From assembly GCA_963802915.1 (NCBI GenBank), contig CAWDKQ010000018.1, positions 62,001 to 126,000 on the forward strand: 64,000 bases of DNA, written 5' to 3'. Below are positions 53,984 through 62,976 of this stretch, piece by piece (within the stretch, counting starts at the first letter, position 1; every line of letters starts with the position of its first letter). The notes under the pieces are model-generated. The model searched no databases. It saw nothing but the letters and a program-made list of their open reading frames with translations, and was not told the DNA's origin. A program made the translations under genes and the position numbers. The DNA is from JAICMB01 sp963802915 (lineage in GTDB: Bacteria > Acidobacteriota > Terriglobia > Bryobacterales > Bryobacteraceae).

Positions 53984-56467
53984 TTACAAGACCGGAGAGC
54001 GGTGCCATTTCTTGAGAGTCTCGACGAGCTGATCCCTTTTCACCGGCTTGGAAATAAAGTCGTCCATACCGGCCTCGAGACACCTTTCACGGCACCCGGC
54101 GATGGTTTCAGCTGTCAAGGCTATGATCGCTACGCGCACGTCCGAAACTTCCCGCCGCCGTATTTCCCGCGCCGCCTCATACCCGTTCATATCAGGCATC
54201 TGGCAATCCATCAGGATGAGATCGTACGGGAGCATGTCGAACATGTGGACGGCCTCGCGTCCGTTCCCGGCAACGTCAGCCCGGAATCCAAGTTTCTCGA
54301 GCATCAGAGTGGTGAGTTTCTGGTTTACCGGATTGTCTTCGGCAACCAGAACGCGAACCTGCGAATCGCTTGGCGCCTTCAGATGCCGTGGATCCCTCAG
54401 CTCAGGCCGAGCAATTGATCCCGCGCGTTTGGACCACGCAACAGCCAGCGTGTTCATTAACTGCGAATGGCGAACCGGCTTCACCAGGCAACAATCGACA
54501 TCTCCGCCTTCCAGCCGGTTCACGACATTCCAATGACCGATCGAAGTCAACATAATGAAGATCACGTCGCGGATCGTGGGGTCGGCTTTGATTGCGGCGG
54601 CCAGCGTGGCGCCGTCGATGCCCGGCATCTGGTAATCGGCCAGAACGAAATGGAAGGGATCGCCTTCCGCTCGGGCGCGGCGAATCGCTTCAAGCGCCTC
54701 TTCGCCGGAAGCGAAGCTTCCGTTGCGCATACCCCAACACGTAATCTGCTCGTGCAGGACGCGGCGATTGACCTCGTTGTCATCCACAATCAGCACGCGC
54801 AGCCCGCTGAGCTCCGCGACCGGAGCAGCCGCTTTAAAGGGCTCAACGCCGAGCGCCAAAGGCAGAGTAAACCAGAATGTCGAACCCTCCCCTGCTACGC
54901 TCCTGACGCCGATCGAGCCTGACATTAGCTCTACGAGTTGCTTGGAAATCGTCAAGCCGAGTCCTGTGCCGCCGTACCGGCGCGTCGTGGAGGTGTCGGC
55001 CTGGTTGAACTTGTCGAAGATGGAGGTGCGTTTGTCCGCTGGAATTCCGATTCCAGTGTCAGTCACCTCAATGTGCAAGCGAGCCACCGCATCGTCGTAC
55101 GATTCGCAGGAGGCCGTAACTAGTACGTGACCCGAGTGGGTGAACTTGATCGCGTTGCCGACCAGGTTGGTGACTACCTGCCGGATTCGCCCGGCGTCTC
55201 CGATGCAATGCCGCGGAACGGCGGGCGGGTAACTCAGAATCAGATCGATCCTTTTGTCCTCGGCGCGCGAAGCCAGCATCTCCGTGACTTCTTCCAACAC
55301 GGAGCGAAGGTCGAAGGGGAAAGATTCGATCAGAAGCTTGCCGGATTCGATCTTCGAAAAATCCAGAATATCGTTGATCACCGCGAGCAGAACTTCGCCC
55401 GATTTGCGCACGATGTCCGCATATTCGCGCTGCTCTGGCGTGAGGTCGGTATCGAGCAGGAGCCCGGTCATCCCGATGACTCCGTTCATCGGCGTGCGAA
55501 TTTCGTGGCTCATATTGGCCAGAAAATCGCTTTTAGCGCGGCTCGCGGCTTCGGCCAGCTTCTGTGCGATGTGCAGTCGGCGTACCAGCCACACCATCGA
55601 GATCAATGCCGCAACCAGGATGGCTGTCGCGATGGACAGCATGAAGGCATAACGCCTGGATCTCTCATAAACGAAGATGGTGGAAGCTTCTGTGTTGATG
55701 TGCGTGCCCCAGTGGAAATCGATGCCCGCGAGTGTTCCGTCATCGGCCAGGGCTTCAATCTCGCGGCGCAGCATCGCGGCTGCCACAGGCGCGTCGCTGC
55801 TCTGTTTCGTGGACCCAATTCCAAACCAGAACGTGGCATCGGAAAGCGGGACGGTCCGAAGAGGAACGTCCTGGCATTCCAGCGGGCTCCAGCCCTGCAT
55901 CGAAGTCTGCACCAGCACGCCGGCCTTCACCGCATACGAGCAGACGTCCCGGATCACTTCCCGGACAGTCGGTTCCCGAACCAGCCGCGCATTCGGAAAG
56001 TTCTGCCGCGCGACGCGGGTGTCTATATTGATACGGCTGACCGCGAGAGCTCGCGTACCCAGGTCCTTGAGGTCGGTGATGCCGGATGCTTCTGTAGTCA
56101 GCAGGACATAGCTCATCTTGGCCCACGGTGCGCTGACGTGCATCAGCCCGCGCCGTTCGGGCAAATCCCCGACGATTGGCCACAAATCTACCCTGCCCGA
56201 GGACAGCGCCTTTTCCGGGCCTTCCGGAGAATTAACCCATTGCAGTTTTAAATGGGTCCGCCGGGCGGCGGCCTGAAGCACGTCGACTGCAGGTCCGCTG
56301 GGATTACCCGCGGCATCGGGGAAAAGATAAGGGGGCGAGTTTTGGAAGCCAATCTTAAGGGACCGTTTAATGGCGGAGTTTCTGGCGCGTAGGTATACCG
56401 CGCCGGCAACGATACCGCTCGCACCGACGAGTGCCAAAACGAACCCCAATGCCCGACGTAGGGTCAC
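53984..56467 (-). CDS. Hybrid histidine kinase with periplasmic binding-protein sensor
   Basis: The product has 827 residues. A membrane anchor (about 6-26) is followed by a periplasmic solute-binding domain (about 35-260, LKIGFQNSPPYLFPDAAGNP), a second membrane helix (about 275-295), HisKA with phospho-accepting H321 in NMSHEIRTPMN, HATPase_c (NLVGNAIKFTH, DTGIGIP, GGTGLGLTIS), and two receiver domains with phospho-Asp D611 and D754. It probably senses a small solute such as an amino acid and passes phosphate through both receivers. No separate response regulator is coupled. Its own promoter is likely since the next gene is 49 bases away. Confidence 0.93.
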   Translation of the reverse strand: MTLRRALGFVLALVGASGIVAGAVYLRARNSAIKRSLKIGFQNSPPYLFPDAAGNPSGPAVDVLQAAARRTHLKLQWVNSPEGPEKALSSGRVDLWPIVGDLPERRGLMHVSAPWAKMSYVLLTTEASGITDLKDLGTRALAVSRINIDTRVARQNFPNARLVREPTVREVIRDVCSYAVKAGVLVQTSMQGWSPLECQDVPLRTVPLSDATFWFGIGSTKQSSDAPVAAAMLRREIEALADDGTLAGIDFHWGTHINTEASTIFVYERSRRYAFMLSIATAILVAALISMVWLVRRLHIAQKLAEAASRAKSDFLANMSHEIRTPMNGVIGMTGLLLDTDLTPEQREYADIVRKSGEVLLAVINDILDFSKIESGKLLIESFPFDLRSVLEEVTEMLASRAEDKRIDLILSYPPAVPRHCIGDAGRIRQVVTNLVGNAIKFTHSGHVLVTASCESYDDAVARLHIEVTDTGIGIPADKRTSIFDKFNQADTSTTRRYGGTGLGLTISKQLVELMSGSIGVRSVAGEGSTFWFTLPLALGVEPFKAAAPVAELSGLRVLIVDDNEVNRRVLHEQITCWGMRNGSFASGEEALEAIRRARAEGDPFHFVLADYQMPGIDGATLAAAIKADPTIRDVIFIMLTSIGHWNVVNRLEGGDVDCCLVKPVRHSQLMNTLAVAWSKRAGSIARPELRDPRHLKAPSDSQVRVLVAEDNPVNQKLTTLMLEKLGFRADVAGNGREAVHMFDMLPYDLILMDCQMPDMNGYEAAREIRRREVSDVRVAIIALTAETIAGCRERCLEAGMDDFISKPVKRDQLVETLKKWHRSPVL

Positions 56468-56516
56468 GTAGTTAACATCGGCTGTAAAGGCCTTAGGCTT
56501 GAGGTCTTTTTAGTAC

Positions 56517-57272
56517 CTACCAGCTCAGTAGTTCACGAACGCTGCGGGCCTGCCGCTTGCTCGCGACGAATTCCTGATCGTTGCTCAACGTGATCAACCA
56601 GCGCTGGCTGCTTAGGGCGCTCATCTTACGCACATGGTCGACATTTACGAGCGCATTCCGGTGAATTCGACGGAAAGTAGTGTCATGCAGCCGCTGTTCC
56701 AGCACCTTCAGAGTCTGCGTCGCCAGGTACTTTTTCTTGGCGGTCAGGATCCAAACCAGGTCGCCCTCAGCATGGAACGCATAAATTTCGGAGGCGCTCA
56801 GCAGAAAATACTCTTCGCCGACTTTTCCAATGATCTTTTTCAGCCGGGGGCTGCTGGCGGGGTCCGCGATCTCCTGGAGCTTCGCCATTTGCTCCACGGC
56901 TTCTCTTCCGGTAAGGCGTCTTACCCGTTCTACCGCCGCGGCCAGGCGATCCTGTCCTACGGGCTTGAGCAGATAATCGATCGCTCCCGCTTCAAAGGCT
57001 TCGAGCGCGTATCTGTCGTACGCCGTCACGATGACGATCGCGGGTATGTGCGTGCTGCCGCCGATCTTTCGGATCACGTCGAATCCGCCCATTTCGGGCA
57101 TCTGCAGGTCGAGCAGGACAAGATCCGGCTCCTGTTGGGCGATCATCTCGAACGCCAGCGCGCCGTTGTCGGCTTCTCCAATCACCTCAACGTCGGGGAT
57201 GGATTCAAGCTCCTCGCGCAGCACCTTACGCGCCACCGGCTCGTCGTCAACAACCAGCGTCTTAAGGGGCAT
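56517..57272 (-). CDS. LytTR-type response regulator
   Basis: The ATG at 57272 has GGAG seven bases before it, better than the alternative ATG at 57296. The product has 251 residues: a receiver domain (LKTLVVDDEPVARKVL, phospho-Asp about residue 55 in LLDLQMPEMGG, K in YLLKPVG), then a LytTR DNA-binding domain (about 145-245, FLLSASEIYAFHAEGDLVWI, FRRIHRNALVNVDHVRKM). It controls genes through LytTR sites. It lies 131 bases downstream of a LytS-type kinase on the same strand, its likely partner. Confidence 0.92.
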   Translation of the reverse strand: MPLKTLVVDDEPVARKVLREELESIPDVEVIGEADNGALAFEMIAQQEPDLVLLDLQMPEMGGFDVIRKIGGSTHIPAIVIVTAYDRYALEAFEAGAIDYLLKPVGQDRLAAAVERVRRLTGREAVEQMAKLQEIADPASSPRLKKIIGKVGEEYFLLSASEIYAFHAEGDLVWILTAKKKYLATQTLKVLEQRLHDTTFRRIHRNALVNVDHVRKMSALSSQRWLITLSNDQEFVASKRQARSVRELLSW

Positions 57273-57403
57273 GCGAGAGCTCCGCGGCTCAGCCATTTTT
57301 TACCACGACCGATGCAGGAAATTGCACGCTTTTCGGATGAGCGGTCTCCTGTCCGTGCTCAACGATCTGCAAGTCCTGGTAAGCGGCCATCCTGGAATTG
57401 CCC

Positions 57404-59257
57404 CTAAACTACAGCGGAAATCTCCCGCAGCGGCTTCGCCGGCAGAACAAATCCAACCGATGTGATGCCGCCGTTTGTCGAAACATCAAAACGGGCTTCC
57501 GGCCCGTAACAGAGTTCCAGCCTGCGCTTGACGTTGTTCATACCTATGCCCGGGTAGGTCGATGACTCACGCGTGCCCCACGCTCCGGAATTGCTGATTT
57601 CTACCGCTAGCCCACCGGAAACAAGCTTGATTGCCAAGCGTACGAACCCCGGACCGCTCCTCGACGCAACGCCATGCTTCACCGCGTTCTCGACGAGCGG
57701 CTGAATCGACAATAGAGGGATACTCACATGCATAGCTTCCTCTTCCACCTCTAATTCGGTTCGCAGTTTCGGTCCCAGGCGTAGCGTCTCGATTTCGAGG
57801 TAGGCGCGAACGATTCGCAGTTCCTCTTCCACGTCGACTAAGGTCCGCTCCGAGCGGAGCAGATACCGGAAAACATCGGACAAGTTCAGTACCAGGCGAC
57901 GAGCGCCGGCATTATTTCTGTCGATGGTTCCGTAAAGAGTATTGAGCGAATTGAATAAAAAGTGTGGGTTGATTTGCGCCTGAAGAGCCTTCAGTTCGGC
58001 TTGCGATACCAGCGTTTGCATCTTTTGATTTCGAAGCTGCTCGACATGTTCGACGACGGCTGCCGTTAATCGGGCGAGAACGCCAAAATCCTCGCTAAGA
58101 TAACGCCGTCCGCCGTCGCGGGCGCCGAGCAGCAGGTATGTTGCATCTCCGCTCGAGAAGCGGATCGGCAGGATCGCCTGTACCCAGGGTGGAACCATCG
58201 AGTGATTCGAATCGATGATCGCGGCGGGAGCAGTAAGATCGCGAAGCTCGGCGTTCTCAGTTTGATATTCAAATTGTGAGGTGCGCATGAAGCGGGCTAT
58301 GATCTCGGCGGCGGCACTTAAATACTCACGCTCGCTCCCCGAGGCGCGCTCCACCTCGAGCAGTTCTTTCAAAGCCTCGTCAACATTCGAACGCAGAAAT
58401 ATCACGCGAGTGAGGAAGCGTTGAATGCGGTTGCGTATGTACACGAAAAGCGTCAAAACCAGGCTGGCGGCCACAAAGAGGAGTCCGGCCTGGAACGGGT
58501 TGCGCAGGTATGCATCGAACTCTGACGTCTGAATCACGCGGATCGTGATGAGGATCGCTCCGGCCGCGAGCGTGCCATTCACGATGAAGCGCAGGAAAGC
58601 GTCGAGCAGAATAAAACGATAATCCTGCAAGAGCACGAAGACCGCTAGCGGAAGCCCCGCGTGATGTAGGGCGACTTCTTTCGACCACGCCTGGCTGCTG
58701 TGCCCCGCACCGAAATGCAAAAAGGAAATTGCAAATAGAAACAGGCCCATGGCCGCCGCAAGCCTGGATCCGGCGGCCCGATTCTCCTGCCGCAATTCCA
58801 GGTACACGGAAATGATGGTTAGCCCCGTAAAACCGATCGTGACCAGTAAGAGAGCCGCGAAGTGAAGGCGAGCCGCGCCCGTGACCAGGTCGGCGGCGTG
58901 GAGCGCGACCGCGAGAACGCTGAGAACATAGCCGCTCACCCACACCCAACGATGGTGCGAACCCAAGGAAATGTTCAGCAACACCGCCGGGAGCAAGCTC
59001 AGGACGGAAAAACTGACCGCGACAATGATATCCGCCATCCTGCCGCCGGCTGGTCCCGTTGCCAGCGCGATCAGGGACCCGAGATTCCAAATCATTGCCA
59101 AAGCCGCGGCGACTACCGGCAGACTCCCGCGCTCTCTTCCGCCGCGTCGCAGGTTCACCAGGAAGAAATACAAAAGCATGCCGAAAATGACGGCTCCGGC
59201 AGCGTGCCCGATAGTGTTTACGAGGACCGGTTCGTGAATACTGAGCCAATCAGGCAT
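57404..59257 (-). CDS. LytS-family sensor histidine kinase
   Basis: The product has 617 residues. The N-terminal half has about seven or eight membrane helices (AAGAVIFGMLLYFFLV, IIVAVSFSVLSLLPAVLL, AALLLVTIGFTGLTIISV). It is followed by a GAF-like region (about 310-420), and a His_kinase domain with the phospho-accepting His in INPHFLFNSLNTLYG, then HATPase (IQPLVENAVKHGV, GIGMNNVKRRLELCYG). This matches LytS/YehU kinases. The LytTR regulator downstream should be its partner. The stimulus is unknown. Confidence 0.92.
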   Translation of the reverse strand: MPDWLSIHEPVLVNTIGHAAGAVIFGMLLYFFLVNLRRGGRERGSLPVVAAALAMIWNLGSLIALATGPAGGRMADIIVAVSFSVLSLLPAVLLNISLGSHHRWVWVSGYVLSVLAVALHAADLVTGAARLHFAALLLVTIGFTGLTIISVYLELRQENRAAGSRLAAAMGLFLFAISFLHFGAGHSSQAWSKEVALHHAGLPLAVFVLLQDYRFILLDAFLRFIVNGTLAAGAILITIRVIQTSEFDAYLRNPFQAGLLFVAASLVLTLFVYIRNRIQRFLTRVIFLRSNVDEALKELLEVERASGSEREYLSAAAEIIARFMRTSQFEYQTENAELRDLTAPAAIIDSNHSMVPPWVQAILPIRFSSGDATYLLLGARDGGRRYLSEDFGVLARLTAAVVEHVEQLRNQKMQTLVSQAELKALQAQINPHFLFNSLNTLYGTIDRNNAGARRLVLNLSDVFRYLLRSERTLVDVEEELRIVRAYLEIETLRLGPKLRTELEVEEEAMHVSIPLLSIQPLVENAVKHGVASRSGPGFVRLAIKLVSGGLAVEISNSGAWGTRESSTYPGIGMNNVKRRLELCYGPEARFDVSTNGGITSVGFVLPAKPLREISAVV

Positions 59258-59280
59258 TGTGATTTATGACGTTCATTCAT

Positions 59281-62200
59281 TCACCGTAGTTGCTCCAGAG
59301 TTTGCGTAGCCTGAACATGTCCTGGCTGCTGCTTGAGCAGATCGAGAAGCAGCGCCCGAGCTTTGTCCGGCGCGTTCTCCAGAACATAGACACGCGCCAG
59401 ATTGAGATATGACCGGTCAAAGGCAGGCGCAACGCGAATGCATTCTTCAAAAGTCCGAACCCCTTCGTCGCGCCGGCCGGTTCGTAAGTAAAGCACTCCG
59501 AGATTATTTAAAGCTTCCGGATAAACAGGTCGGTATTCCAGTGCCTTCCGAAGATACTCGGATGCGCGAACAGTATCGTCCGTCTGAGCAAACACCATTC
59601 CCAAGTTGTAATTCACTTCCGGATCTCGAGGTTGGATCGCGATCGCACGCTCCAGTGCGGCGCGCGCTTCATCCCACCGTTTCTGCTCGCGATAGGCGTT
59701 GCCAATGTTTTCGAGAGCGATCCAATAATCGGGGTTGACACGTAGCGCCTCCTGGAAATAGCCAATGGCCTCGTCGATGCGGCCCTCGCGTGTAGCAATC
59801 AGACCGAGGTTATTCCAGGCGTTCGGATGCGTCTCCGGATAGCTCGCGCTGAGCTTGACCGCCCGCGAAAAACTGTCGCGCGCCTCATTAAGCTTCTCCT
59901 GCTTTAGAAACACGCTGCCGATCCCGTAGTGCGCCTCGGCGCTCGACGGATCTTCTCGAAGAGCAACGCGGAACGATTGTTCCGCCTGATCGAAATAGCC
60001 TCGCTCGAAGAAAGCCGAACCGAACGAGATGTAGTTTCGTCCAAAGTCATAAGTGCCGGTAACTCCGGGGAAAGGCAGCGCCTTTGCCAGACGCTCGGCG
60101 GTATTTCGAGGTGTTCGCCTACTGTCCTCCTCGACGCTCGCCTGCCGGACCGGGCCTTGATAGACCTTGACGATATCGCCCGCTTCGTCGATCAGAAACG
60201 AAATGGGCAGACAAAGATCGCGCCGCCGGTCGAACAGGTGACGATAGACGATATTGTAAATTGCCGTTATATCGTCCGCTTTATCTGCTCTAACCAAGAC
60301 CGATTCAACCCCGCGTGGCGTCCGGAAATTGCTCGCTGAATCGTTTTGGAACGTGAGGAGCACCGGCTTCCCTCGCAACGACGAGAGAACTCGGCCTTGG
60401 AACGTAAAATCCGGCGCCGGAACAGGTACCAGCATCCACGTTTCTACCGACGTTGGGAGAGTCTCGGTCGGCTGATCGCGCGATAGGTCCTGGGAAGCAG
60501 CCGGGGTTCGAAAAGGCTCGACACGGAATGTCGCAACGCCTTCCTCGATCCACACTCTATGGTTGGCCGTAAGATCGTTGAAGTGCTGTATCAATCCACT
60601 CGGCCAACGAATCGCAGCTTTCACTGGACCCTTTGCTGGGCCCAGCCCAAAAAACATTTCCTTGCTGTGTTGCGAAAGAAAACCGGATCCGGCTTGCAGA
60701 AGCTTCGTCTGGCTCCCCGATCCTGTTTCCACCGTGACCGCCGCGCCAATCGCATCCGGATGGCTCTTGCGCCCACGAAGGCGGAACGCGATCGCTGGCG
60801 GCAATTGCTCGGCCACGTTCTTCAAAAGACGCAACTGCGGACCGTTTCGGTTTTTTAAAAACACCTCCTGGCGTCCGTCATGGTCGAAATCCGCCACGGC
60901 GAACGATCTGCCATCTTCCACAAAGTCCAGACCTACGGCCGCGGAAACGTCGGAGAAGGTCCCGTCGCGATTGTTCGCATAGAACACGTTTCTTTCGTAC
61001 CCGCTCCAGCTATAGTCGGACCGCACCAGTTCGTTTACGGCGTTCCATCCCTGTTCGTACTCGCGCGAAGCCTTTGCTTCATGCGGCGAATTGGCAACCA
61101 CCTGGCGCCAAAAGAAGCTATTCAAATCTTCGCGAATAGGACTGGAAACCATCCCGTTCGCGATGTAGAGATCTGGAAATCCGTCGTGGTCAAAATCCCA
61201 CGCGTCGCTCGACCAAGCCCAGCGACCCATCCCCGCTCGAGCCGGCATCGTGGCATCGGAGAATTTGCCATCGCCTTGATTTCGAAACAGCGAATTTCCC
61301 ATCGCGTGCTTGCGATACAGCGCTCGAATCTCCTCTGGCGCGTTCTTCAGAAACTCTGGCTGCATCGAGACCCGCACGCCCGCCGCGGTCCACATATTCG
61401 CGACATACAAGTCTTCGATTCCATCATTGTCGTAATCGAGCCAGCAGACGCTCATCCCCGCCCCGACATCTTGGACTCCCGCTTCGGCAGCCATGTCGGT
61501 AAACGTTCCATCGCCATTGTTCCGAAAGAGATTCTTGCGACCGAAGTCATTCACGACATATAAATCGGGCCAGCCATCGTTATTAAAGTCACCCCATCCG
61601 CAACCAAAGCTGAAGCGTGTATTATTTCGGTCGAGCCGTGTCTCCGAGGTCACATCCCGAAAAGTTCCATCGCGATTATTTCGCATCAAGAAATTCGGAG
61701 GACCGTTCTCGGCGGCGTAATAAGGCGTTGGGTAATTATACTGATCCGTCCCTTGATAGTAGGTGTAAAGGCTGAAATAGATATCGAGCCAGCCGTCGCG
61801 ATCGTAATCGGCCGCCGCCGCTCCCGTGAAGGTCCCTCGCGGAGGGGTTGCGAATTGAAACGCATCGCTGCGCAATCGAAACTTCCCCCCGCCTTGATTC
61901 AAGAACAACAGAGGACCGTTCGCGCGAATGACAATCAGGTCTTGCCGGCCATCGTTGTCGAAGTCGGCGAAAATCGCGCACGCTGTGTTCTCGAGAATTC
62001 CAACACCCGAAGCCGCGGTAATGTCCTCGAACGTTCCGTCTCCGCGATTTCGATAGAGCCGGTTCGGGAGTCCGGCCGGCTGGCAAACGTACAGATCGTC
62101 GAAGCCGTCACCGTCGATATCGCCGATCGACACTCCGTTATGGCCGTATATGTCGATGCCGCTGGCCCCGTCGAGAACGGTCCGCCAATAATCCACGCCA

Positions 62201-62901
62201 TGAAGCAATTGACCCATATAGGACGCGTTACTACCGAACGCCACCGGAGTAATATCGACGTACCAGGGCTTTGCCGATCGCGCGCGTGTTTCCTCAAGTC
62301 CGGACCAGCGCCGAACCCGATAGTCCGCCCATTCCAATTCCCACTCGCCCGTCCGATGCTCGCGATAGAAACCGGCTCCGCTGCCCACCAATTCATAACG
62401 CACGCGAGTACGAAGACGTCCTGGACCGGGTGCCTCAATGCTTGTCACTTGAAACTCCGCAGTCAGGATCTTAGAAAATCCTTCGATAGTCTTCTGCAAG
62501 TCGCGCAGAAAGGCATCCGATCCGAGTGGCGTCTCTTTAGGAAAGCTAACGCGGCGAACTTCCAGCGCGGGACCCGGACGCACCACAGGCGATTCGACCG
62601 GAATTAGGGAAGATCCCAGGAAGTCCGACGCCAGAAACTGTCCCGCCGTCCCGATTCCACGCGGCAACTCCAATATGTTCTTTCTCCACTCTGAAAGAGT
62701 AGAGGCAATGCGATCGTGATAAACTTCCGTGACAAACTCGTCCCCGCCCGCCTTCGTTTTCAAAAGAAAGGCATCCAGCGGCGTTTGCTCCCGATAGTGG
62801 GGATGGTAGTGGAAGGCGCCAGCGGCTGTAGCCGCAAACCCGCTCAGCAATCCCGCGGACGCCATCTGGCAGGATCGAATTAGGAATTTGCGTCGCCGCA
62901 T
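59281..62901 (-). CDS. Giant CRTAC1 / thioredoxin-like / TPR fusion, Tat-exported
   Basis: The ATG at 62901 gives 1206 residues starting MRRRKFLIRSCQMASAGLLS, a twin-arginine signal. A beta-domain (about 60-220) precedes a FG-GAP propeller (DIDGDGFDDLYV, DYDRDGWLDIYF, DFNNDGWPDLYV, DYDNDGIEDLYV, DFDHDGFPDLYI, DFDHDGRQEVFL), an ASPIC/UnbV region (LRGRKSHPDAIGAAVTVETG), a thioredoxin-like domain (about 845-940, PAPDFTFQGRVLSSLRGKPV, ISFLIDEAGDIVKVYQGPV) with no active-site cysteines, and six or so TPRs to the end. It is probably an extracytoplasmic scaffold. It is divergent from a TPR gene. Confidence 0.9.
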   Translation of the reverse strand: MRRRKFLIRSCQMASAGLLSGFAATAAGAFHYHPHYREQTPLDAFLLKTKAGGDEFVTEVYHDRIASTLSEWRKNILELPRGIGTAGQFLASDFLGSSLIPVESPVVRPGPALEVRRVSFPKETPLGSDAFLRDLQKTIEGFSKILTAEFQVTSIEAPGPGRLRTRVRYELVGSGAGFYREHRTGEWELEWADYRVRRWSGLEETRARSAKPWYVDITPVAFGSNASYMGQLLHGVDYWRTVLDGASGIDIYGHNGVSIGDIDGDGFDDLYVCQPAGLPNRLYRNRGDGTFEDITAASGVGILENTACAIFADFDNDGRQDLIVIRANGPLLFLNQGGGKFRLRSDAFQFATPPRGTFTGAAAADYDRDGWLDIYFSLYTYYQGTDQYNYPTPYYAAENGPPNFLMRNNRDGTFRDVTSETRLDRNNTRFSFGCGWGDFNNDGWPDLYVVNDFGRKNLFRNNGDGTFTDMAAEAGVQDVGAGMSVCWLDYDNDGIEDLYVANMWTAAGVRVSMQPEFLKNAPEEIRALYRKHAMGNSLFRNQGDGKFSDATMPARAGMGRWAWSSDAWDFDHDGFPDLYIANGMVSSPIREDLNSFFWRQVVANSPHEAKASREYEQGWNAVNELVRSDYSWSGYERNVFYANNRDGTFSDVSAAVGLDFVEDGRSFAVADFDHDGRQEVFLKNRNGPQLRLLKNVAEQLPPAIAFRLRGRKSHPDAIGAAVTVETGSGSQTKLLQAGSGFLSQHSKEMFFGLGPAKGPVKAAIRWPSGLIQHFNDLTANHRVWIEEGVATFRVEPFRTPAASQDLSRDQPTETLPTSVETWMLVPVPAPDFTFQGRVLSSLRGKPVLLTFQNDSASNFRTPRGVESVLVRADKADDITAIYNIVYRHLFDRRRDLCLPISFLIDEAGDIVKVYQGPVRQASVEEDSRRTPRNTAERLAKALPFPGVTGTYDFGRNYISFGSAFFERGYFDQAEQSFRVALREDPSSAEAHYGIGSVFLKQEKLNEARDSFSRAVKLSASYPETHPNAWNNLGLIATREGRIDEAIGYFQEALRVNPDYWIALENIGNAYREQKRWDEARAALERAIAIQPRDPEVNYNLGMVFAQTDDTVRASEYLRKALEYRPVYPEALNNLGVLYLRTGRRDEGVRTFEECIRVAPAFDRSYLNLARVYVLENAPDKARALLLDLLKQQPGHVQATQTLEQLR

Positions 62902-62976
62902 GTCGGCCGATTGGTACATCTCAGCGGTTATGTATACCGGTCATGCTCTATGGTAGACAATGGGCGTTTGAAAGGC

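Noticed and set aside
55127..56251. 374-codon plus-strand frame opposite the hybrid kinase
   Set aside because: Shadow of the conserved kinase frame; no family resemblance.
58380..59249. 289-codon minus-strand frame inside the LytS gene
   Set aside because: Another frame of the same strand as LytS; Arg-rich and without motifs.
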